A DNA stretch of 11,026 bases from Bacteroidales bacterium (GTDB lineage Bacteria; Bacteroidota; Bacteroidia; Bacteroidales; UBA932), in assembly GCA_017509375.1 (NCBI GenBank), contig JAFWPT010000324.1, forward strand, positions 1 to 11,026, in the 5' to 3' direction. The position numbers and the translations under genes were made by a program. Below the pieces are notes generated by a model. That model had not been told where the DNA came from. It made no database searches and was given only the letters and a program-made list of their open reading frames with translations. Numbering within the stretch: position 1 is the stretch's first letter; each line of letters begins with the position of its first letter. This document shows, in pieces, positions 6,374-11,026 of this stretch.

Positions 6374-9300
6374 TTACCAATTATACTGCTCATTTCCGCC
6401 ATCGTGTTCGAATCCGTGGAATTCTCCGCCGCTCAGCGAAGAATACTTGATCCCGGACACGTTGAACACCACGTTATCCGCATCCGACCACGTGTGGCTG
6501 TCGTCCGGTGTGACGGAGACCGTTATCAACGTGTTCGTGAAGGCATTCGTGTTGACACGTGTCACGGTGATGGTCTGGGTGAGTGCGTCGTAACTTACCG
6601 TGCAGTTGGCGGTGTTGGCGCTGACCACACTCACCGTGCCGCCCGTGCAGCTCACCCCAAGCTTGGCAAGCGTGCTCCCAGCACCCTGCGAAGTGGTGAA
6701 ACTGAGCGCCTCCGTGCTGCAGACAAGCGTCGCCGGAGCCTTGGCGATGGTTTTGGAGCCCACATAGAACACCTTGTCCCCGTAACCCTGAGCCGAGTCG
6801 CCGGTAATCTTGACATAGACATAGTAGGTTCCCCCATCCGTAACAGTCAGGGCGGTGTAAGGAGTCGTCCAGCCCGTACTGGCCACGGTGGGCATGGCGG
6901 GTTCGGCATCGGCCTTGACGGCCTTGTAGCTCAGCGTTCCGTGCGAGGTGGCGCCTCCCGAGGAGAGAAGCTGCCAGGCGGTCGTTCCGTCGGCGGTCAT
7001 GTCGGCCGGATTGATGGTGGGGGCTTCCGACAGGCTGGGCTCCTGCCCTGACACCGTAACGGTACCGGCGAGGGTCGCATCCACAGCGTTGACATCGTTC
7101 CCGATGCCCAAAACACGGGTGAACACATAATGGAGGCCTATCTCCGCCTTCTGCGGAATGACCGTACTCCAGGCGTCGGGATCCAGACCGGCCGGATCGT
7201 CCGACGTACCCACATTGAACTGCAGTGTTCCCATGTCAGGGGTAAGGGAAGCCGATGTCACCAGCGGGCGGGCGGTGGCGTCGTAATCCCAGTCTGCGGC
7301 CAGCGTAACGCTCACCACCGGGGTCACCGGCGTGATGGTCGCCGTAATGCACGTGGAAGAAACCTTTTCCTCGTAGTGCTCGCTTTCGAGGGCCTTGATC
7401 CAGATATAGACCGGCGTATCGTCCACGTGGGTGGCCACGGGCGGCGTCTCGCTCCAGGCGGAAGCCGGGGCCGAGGCGGTACCGGTGGCATAGCGGACAC
7501 TCATCGGCTCATCCGAGGCGTTGGCTATCGTGAAGTCGTTCCCGTCCACCAGCGTCTGTTCTGCTCCGTTATACGGGAAGGATTTGGAAGCGTTGACGAT
7601 GGTCACGGTGGTGGGACCCTTGGCAACTACCACTGTCCCGACAAGGGTGGCGCTGCAGGACTCGAAATTCCTGCCCCCATCCACCTTGAACCAGACGTTG
7701 AACTCACCGGGGCCGGTGACCGCCGGGTTGGTGGGCGTTTCCACCCAGTCTGCATCATTGACCTTGTAGAGGAGTTTGGCGCGGTAGTCGTTGTCCTCCA
7801 GCGCATTGTGGCCGCCGCCATAGGTAACGGCGCCCAGGGTGGCAAGGAGTTCGTGGGCGTCTCCGTCGTAGTTCCAGCCAGCCACGAGGGTCGGGGCGGT
7901 GACGGAAATGTCGGCCTTGGCGATGCGGGCTATGACGGGAGCGGCGGAGACACCGGGCGCGTCGGAATAGTTGCCGGTGCCCTCTTCCACAATCTTGGTC
8001 CAGACGTAGTAGGTGCCGGCGTTCTTGCGCATCGGGGCGGGGTTGGCGGCAGGCTCGACCGGGAGGAACCAGTCGGGACTGTCGGCATCGGGGACATCGG
8101 TCGCGTCCTCGGTCACGTAGTAATAGACCTTGCAGCCCTGACTGGCGTCGGCCGGGAGGACAATCTGCTGCTGCGTGCCGTTATAGACGAGATTCTCGAT
8201 GGCGACGGGATTGCCGGTCACGGCTTCTGCCGGGGCGATGGTCACAGGCCGGGGCGCGTTGCCGTCGAGGGTGACGGGCGTCACCGGGTGGCCGTTGTAA
8301 TGGGCTGTGGCGTCCACCTTATACCAGACGTAGTAATCGCCGGCCGCGACCCGGTAGGGAATGTCCTCGCTCCAGTCAGGGGCGTTCGCCTCGGGCGCCG
8401 TGGCATCGGCGGTGACCAGGTACTGCATCAGCTGGCCGGTCAGGTTCTGGCCGTCGAGGACGCCGCCCGGTGTGATGAGCGCCTGGGCGCTGCCGGTATA
8501 CCGGAGGTCGGAAACCGGGGACGGAGCCGTGATGGACGGCGTTCGTTTGATGATGGTGGCAGGAGCCTCTGCGACGGGCGTGATGGCCCCGTCAAAGAAG
8601 TACTCACCGCCGGCCACGCGGTACCAGATGAAGTACCGGCCGGGTTCGGTGCCCCGCGGGAGGGCATCGCCCCAGGCGGCGTCTGCATCGGGAGCGTCCA
8701 CCTCCGAGGTCGCGTCCAGGTCCTGATAGGCCACGTAGTACTGCATCCACGCGCCTTTGGCCGGAATGGTACCCTGCATCACGAGGCCGGCGCCGGACAG
8801 CAGTTCATGCGGCTCGCCGTCGTAAACAATGTCGTGGAGGGCTGTGGGCGTGGTGACCGAAGGAGTCTGTTTGTCCAGCACCCATTCGCCCGAGAAATAG
8901 TTTCCGTTTCGGATAGCCACGGGCATGTCCTTGGTGTGGGCCGTATATACGTGCCCGTCCATACCGGTTACCTCAAAGCGGTAGGTGCGCGGGGTGGTGG
9001 CGGAGGATTCGTCGCAAAGGGCGAAATAGACCGTCGTGAGCCCCGCCGGGGAGACGGTAAAGACGTCGTCGCCGCTGCCACTGTAGCAGACAGAATCACC
9101 ACCCAGGGGATGGCTGCTGACAATCCGGTCGGAACCGGAGACCGTCAGTTTTTTTACCGGAATCAGGTCCGGCCCATAGCGGAAGCGAAGCTCGAAGTAG
9201 GCCTGCTGGTGCGCAAGGGTTACGGGGCCGAGAACGAGGTTCTTGTTGTCCTGCCGCTCGATGGAGACATCGGCCTTCATATAACCGCGGAGGGAGGCCG

Positions 9301-9670
9301 ATTCGGGCGTACCTTCCTGGCCGGAGTACCGATAATCGGTGCCGCCGTAGTAGAGGGTGAAGGCCGTACCGGTGGGATACGCGCCCTTGACCTTGCCGGA
9401 AAGCTGCGCCAGGGGACCGTCGATAGAGGTCACCCGGAGGGTGGTGAGGACGGATCCCTGGTACACCAGGGCCAGCTCATCCCCCTTTTCCCAGTTGGCC
9501 GCCACGGCTTCGCTGCTCACCGTGACAGCGCGGCTTTGGGTTCCGATTGCCGCCGTCAGAAGGACGTTCAGCTCCTGCTGTCCGCCATCTTCTTCGGGCG
9601 ACTTGTTACAAGAAATGACCGTCGCTATGCAAAAAACGGCCACAAGAAAAAATGCGAAGTTCTGTTTCAT
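6374..9670 (-). CDS. Large surface lipoprotein: fimbrillin-like N-terminus, seven MBG-like repeats, Ig-like C-terminus
   Basis: A 1098-residue lipoprotein, first gene of the minus-strand operon. The ATG at 9670 is preferred to an in-frame GTG at 9694: the signal peptide reads naturally from it (MKQNFAFFLVAVFCIATVIS, then Cys21), and the candidate promoter would place transcription start near 9692, after or on the GTG. SRAV at 46-49 matches the fimbrillin processing-site position. Residues about 35-265 are fimbrillin-like (NWEKGDELALVYQG; a late NGNYFSGEWVL strand). Residues 269-978 hold seven repeats of about 94-108 residues resembling MBG domains. Residues about 979-1074 are a bacterial Ig-like domain, and a Gly/acidic tail ends NEQYNW. 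The likely role, inferred, is a long stalk or adhesin anchored in the outer membrane that extends its partners outward. Repeat-coding DNA is GC-rich (37/60 at 8581-8640, hand count). No sortase motif or recognisable type IX secretion C-terminal domain is visible. Confidence 0.87.
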   Translation of the reverse strand: MKQNFAFFLVAVFCIATVISCNKSPEEDGGQQELNVLLTAAIGTQSRAVTVSSEAVAANWEKGDELALVYQGSVLTTLRVTSIDGPLAQLSGKVKGAYPTGTAFTLYYGGTDYRYSGQEGTPESASLRGYMKADVSIERQDNKNLVLGPVTLAHQQAYFELRFRYGPDLIPVKKLTVSGSDRIVSSHPLGGDSVCYSGSGDDVFTVSPAGLTTVYFALCDESSATTPRTYRFEVTGMDGHVYTAHTKDMPVAIRNGNYFSGEWVLDKQTPSVTTPTALHDIVYDGEPHELLSGAGLVMQGTIPAKGAWMQYYVAYQDLDATSEVDAPDADAAWGDALPRGTEPGRYFIWYRVAGGEYFFDGAITPVAEAPATIIKRTPSITAPSPVSDLRYTGSAQALITPGGVLDGQNLTGQLMQYLVTADATAPEANAPDWSEDIPYRVAAGDYYVWYKVDATAHYNGHPVTPVTLDGNAPRPVTIAPAEAVTGNPVAIENLVYNGTQQQIVLPADASQGCKVYYYVTEDATDVPDADSPDWFLPVEPAANPAPMRKNAGTYYVWTKIVEEGTGNYSDAPGVSAAPVIARIAKADISVTAPTLVAGWNYDGDAHELLATLGAVTYGGGHNALEDNDYRAKLLYKVNDADWVETPTNPAVTGPGEFNVWFKVDGGRNFESCSATLVGTVVVAKGPTTVTIVNASKSFPYNGAEQTLVDGNDFTIANASDEPMSVRYATGTASAPASAWSETPPVATHVDDTPVYIWIKALESEHYEEKVSSTCITATITPVTPVVSVTLAADWDYDATARPLVTSASLTPDMGTLQFNVGTSDDPAGLDPDAWSTVIPQKAEIGLHYVFTRVLGIGNDVNAVDATLAGTVTVSGQEPSLSEAPTINPADMTADGTTAWQLLSSGGATSHGTLSYKAVKADAEPAMPTVASTGWTTPYTALTVTDGGTYYVYVKITGDSAQGYGDKVFYVGSKTIAKAPATLVCSTEALSFTTSQGAGSTLAKLGVSCTGGTVSVVSANTANCTVSYDALTQTITVTRVNTNAFTNTLITVSVTPDDSHTWSDADNVVFNVSGIKYSSLSGGEFHGFEHDGGNEQYNW
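6737..8866 (-). repeat. Seven tandem MBG-like protein repeats
   Basis: In the large lipoprotein, units begin at about residues 269, 377, 478, 587, 685, 782 and 876. Each opens with a short strand and a Y[DNT]G or YDA signature followed by a small hydrophobic patch: VYDGEPHELL, RYTGSAQALI, VYNGTQQQIV, NYDGDAHELL, PYNGAEQTLV, DYDATARPLV, and a decayed TADGTTAWQLL. Each has a late aromatic strand (FIWYRV, YYVWYKV, YYVWTKI, FNVWFKV, VYIWIKA, HYVFTRV, YYVYVKI). Most end in an [IV][AVT][KP]-type linker. The units are clearly diverged, so recent DNA-level expansion is not evident by eye. Confidence 0.8.
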
Positions 9671-9698
9671 CGCTAATCTTTGGAAGCTTTTCACACAT

Positions 9699-9729
9699 CA
9701 AAGTTAGCAAACAATTCCATACGTTGTAA
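9699..9729 (-). promoter_or_regulatory. Candidate Bacteroidota-type promoter for the three-lipoprotein operon
   Basis: On the minus strand TAACTTTG (9706 to 9699) matches the Bacteroides -7 consensus TAnnTTTG exactly. A TTA at 9729 to 9727 sits 20 bases upstream, a partial match to the -33 element. Transcription would begin near 9692, giving a leader of about 22 nt before the ATG at 9670. A run of eight A residues and a palindrome AACGGCCGTT (9735-9744) lie just upstream. The -7 match is good, the -33 match is weak. Confidence 0.55.
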
Positions 9730-9781
9730 CCCTCAACGGCCGTTTTTTTTAACACGAAATATTCTCTCCGCAGTACTTCGC

Positions 9782-9811
9782 AAAAGGAAGCTCCGCCTTG
9801 CTGGCGGAGCT
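9782..9811 (-). terminator. Probable terminator of the rnf operon
   Basis: A 9-bp perfect stem (AGCTCCGCC, 9789-9797, with GGCGGAGCT, 9803-9811) encloses a five-base loop. Read on the minus strand it is followed by TCCTTTT, an imperfect T-run. It lies 44 nt after the rnfA stop codon and upstream of the candidate promoter of the lipoprotein operon, so it would separate the two transcription units. Confidence 0.7.
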
Positions 9812-9855
9812 GAAATCCATAATACACTATGGGTAAAAGGTTTCGTGCCGGAAAG

Positions 9856-10455
9856 CTACTTAACCATGCCACTGAATCCCATGAAGGCCAGCGCGAGGAT
9901 GCCCACGCTGATGATGGCGATGGGCACGCCCTTGAAGGCCTTGGGAACGTCGTTGAGGGCCAGGTGCTCACGGATGCCGGCGAAGATGACCATGGCCAGG
10001 CCGTAACCCAGCGAAGTGGCGAAGGCATAGACCAGGGCCTGCCCCAGGTTGAGCATGCCGCCGGGCACGAAGGCGAACTCCTTGGTGACCACGTTGATGG
10101 CTACACCCAGCACCGCGCAGTTGGTGGTGATCAGGGGCAGGAAGATACCCAGGGCCTGATAGAGCGAGGGCGACACTTTCTTGAGCACGATTTCCACCAT
10201 CTGCACCAGGGCCGCGATGACCAGGATGAAGGCGATGGTCTGCAGGAAGGTGATGCCCAGCGGGACCAGCAGGTAGGTATTGATGAGATAGGTCACCAGC
10301 GTGGCCAGGGTAATCACAAAGCATACGGCCATGCTCATGCCCGTGGCGGTGGACAGCTTGCTGGAAACGCCCAGGTAGGGGCAGATTCCCAGGAACTGGG
10401 CCAGGACGATATTGTTGACAAAGATGGCCGAGATAATAATCAGAAAGTACTCCAT
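9856..10455 (-). CDS. rnfA: Ion-translocating ferredoxin:NAD+ oxidoreductase (Rnf) subunit A
   Basis: A 199-residue integral membrane protein with about six hydrophobic segments and almost no soluble part, close to the usual RnfA length. Recognisable stretches are [18 protein letters not shown] near the start, the central [11 protein letters not shown], and the segment around GIREHLAL. C25 and C113 sit at the positions where RnfA/NqrE family members supply two ligands of a [2Fe-2S] cluster shared with RnfE/NqrD (family knowledge). The Rnf complex couples electron transfer between reduced ferredoxin and NAD+ to Na+ or H+ movement across the inner membrane; RnfA and RnfE form part of the membrane electron path. 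It starts 3 nt after the rnfE stop, so translation is probably coupled, and it is the last gene of the operon, as in rnfBCDGEA clusters of Bacteroidales. Confidence 0.96.
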   Translation of the reverse strand: MEYFLIIISAIFVNNIVLAQFLGICPYLGVSSKLSTATGMSMAVCFVITLATLVTYLINTYLLVPLGITFLQTIAFILVIAALVQMVEIVLKKVSPSLYQALGIFLPLITTNCAVLGVAINVVTKEFAFVPGGMLNLGQALVYAFATSLGYGLAMVIFAGIREHLALNDVPKAFKGVPIAIISVGILALAFMGFSGMVK

Positions 10456-10458
10456 AGC

Positions 10459-11026
10459 CTAGTTCTTTTTAAGGAATTTGTTGAACAGGACCATCAGGTA
10501 ACCCAGGCAGAGGAAGGCGCCGGGGGCCATCACGAAGGCCAGCATGCCGTCGTGGCCGCCGATAAAGTTCCAGCCAAAGGCCGATCCGCTGCCCAAGATC
10601 TCGCGCACAAGGCCGAGTACCGTGAGGGAGCAGGTGAAGCCCAGGCCCACGCCCAACCCGTCACAGGCCGATTCCAGCACGCCGTGCTTGTTGGCGAAGG
10701 CTTCGGCACGGCCCAGGACGATGCAGTTCACCACGATGAGCGGGATGAACAGGCCCAGGGTCTCGTACATGGCCGGGGTATAGGCCTGCATGAGCAGCTG
10801 GAGCAGCGTCACGAACGTGGCGATGACCACGATATACACGGGGATGTGCACCTTGTCGGGCACCGCCGGCGCGAGGGCCGATATGGCCATGTTGCTGAGC
10901 ACCAGCACGAAGAGGGTGGCCAGGCCCATGCTGAGGCCGTTGATGGCCGATGTGGTGGTGGCCAGCGTGGGGCACATGCCCAGCAGCAGCACAAAGGTCG
11001 GGTTGTTCTTGACCAGACCGTCGGTA
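10459..11026 (-). CDS. rnfE: Rnf complex subunit E (5' end cut by window edge)
   Basis: The frame is open to the right edge, giving 188 residues that begin TDGLVKNNPTFVLLLGMCPT, so only the first few residues are missing. The GTG at 10992 is an internal Val codon, not the start. About six hydrophobic segments are present. LGMCPTLA and VVNCIVLG place C18 and C101 (numbering from the first visible residue) at the positions that complete the shared [2Fe-2S] site with RnfA in the RnfE/NqrD family. The other landmarks, GRAEAFANKHG and LVREILGSGSAFG, are typical of RnfE. It acts with RnfA in the inner-membrane core of the ferredoxin:NAD+ oxidoreductase. RnfG, D, C and B would be expected further upstream on this strand, outside the window. 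Confidence 0.95.
   Translation of the reverse strand, partial: TDGLVKNNPTFVLLLGMCPTLATTTSAINGLSMGLATLFVLVLSNMAISALAPAVPDKVHIPVYIVVIATFVTLLQLLMQAYTPAMYETLGLFIPLIVVNCIVLGRAEAFANKHGVLESACDGLGVGLGFTCSLTVLGLVREILGSGSAFGWNFIGGHDGMLAFVMAPGAFLCLGYLMVLFNKFLKKN

Noticed and set aside
6358..6402. Upstream in-frame ATG at 6402 for the FISUMP lipoprotein
   Set aside because: It would overlap the upstream gene and put 15 extra residues before a complete lipoprotein signal; a GGAGGA lies correctly before the ATG at 6357.
3331..9670. Type IX secretion C-terminal domain or sortase signal on the surface proteins
   Set aside because: The C-termini end in short polar tails without the conserved C-terminal domain strands or an LPXTG-like motif; lipid anchoring explains surface attachment.
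7130..9676. An 848-codon open frame on the + strand opposite the large repeat lipoprotein, and another at 6110..7051
   Set aside because: These are shadows of GC-rich coding on the other strand. They are rich in Gly/Arg/Val/His, lack recognisable domains or a plausible signal peptide, and the minus-strand frame has a lipoprotein signal and regular repeats.
9671..9694. GTG at 9694 as the start of the large lipoprotein
   Set aside because: It falls at the predicted transcription start and adds eight residues before a normal signal peptide that begins at the ATG at 9670.
1..11026. Diversity-generating retroelement, tRNA, rRNA, insertion sequence or riboswitch in the window
   Set aside because: I saw no reverse transcriptase, no template/variable repeat pair, no cloverleaf, no transposase and no known riboswitch core on either strand.

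Overview
The window looks like a chromosomal segment of a Bacteroidales bacterium, probably host-associated and possibly uncultured. The reasons are: four fimbrillin-type lipoproteins carrying Bacteroidota-style lipoprotein signals and a TR/SR motif about 50 residues in; C-terminal modules common in Bacteroidales surface proteins; mostly weak Shine-Dalgarno sequences; a TAnnTTTG-type -7 promoter element; and an rnfE-rnfA pair in the rnfBCDGEA order usual for this group. No genus can be named from sequence alone.

Layout. On the + strand, 2..1219 is the 3' part of a surface protein (immunoglobulin-like domain plus a lectin-like/FISUMP-related C-terminal domain). It is followed 24 nt later by 1244..3217, a fimbrillin-like lipoprotein ending in a glycine-rich beta-solenoid. 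A strong hairpin at 3261..3288 with T-runs on both sides ends this unit and also the unit converging on it from the minus strand. That minus-strand unit is three tightly packed lipoprotein genes. In order of transcription they are 9670..6374 (1098 aa, fimbrillin-like N-terminus, seven MBG-like repeats and one Ig-like domain), 6357..4882 (fimbrillin-like plus FISUMP domain) and 4866..3331 (fimbrillin-like plus a beta-rich C-terminal module). Their gaps are 16 and 15 nt, and a candidate promoter lies just upstream of the first. Beyond a terminator at 9782..9811 lies the end of a housekeeping operon, rnfE (cut by the window edge) and rnfA, encoding membrane subunits of the ion-pumping ferredoxin:NAD+ oxidoreductase.

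How it fits together. The two convergent surface operons list the same kinds of modules in the same transcriptional order: Ig/MBG-type repeats, then a FISUMP/lectin-like domain, then a beta-solenoid-like domain. On the + strand the first two are fused in one protein; on the - strand they are separate genes. The simplest reading (inference) is two paralogous fimbrial or adhesin sets assembled from interchangeable domains on a fimbrillin-like anchor and displayed on the outer membrane. Ligands are unknown. No mobile element, CRISPR array, tRNA, rRNA or reverse transcriptase was found. No gene-free stretch exceeds 300 bases; the longest, 9671..9855, holds the rnf terminator and the candidate promoter.
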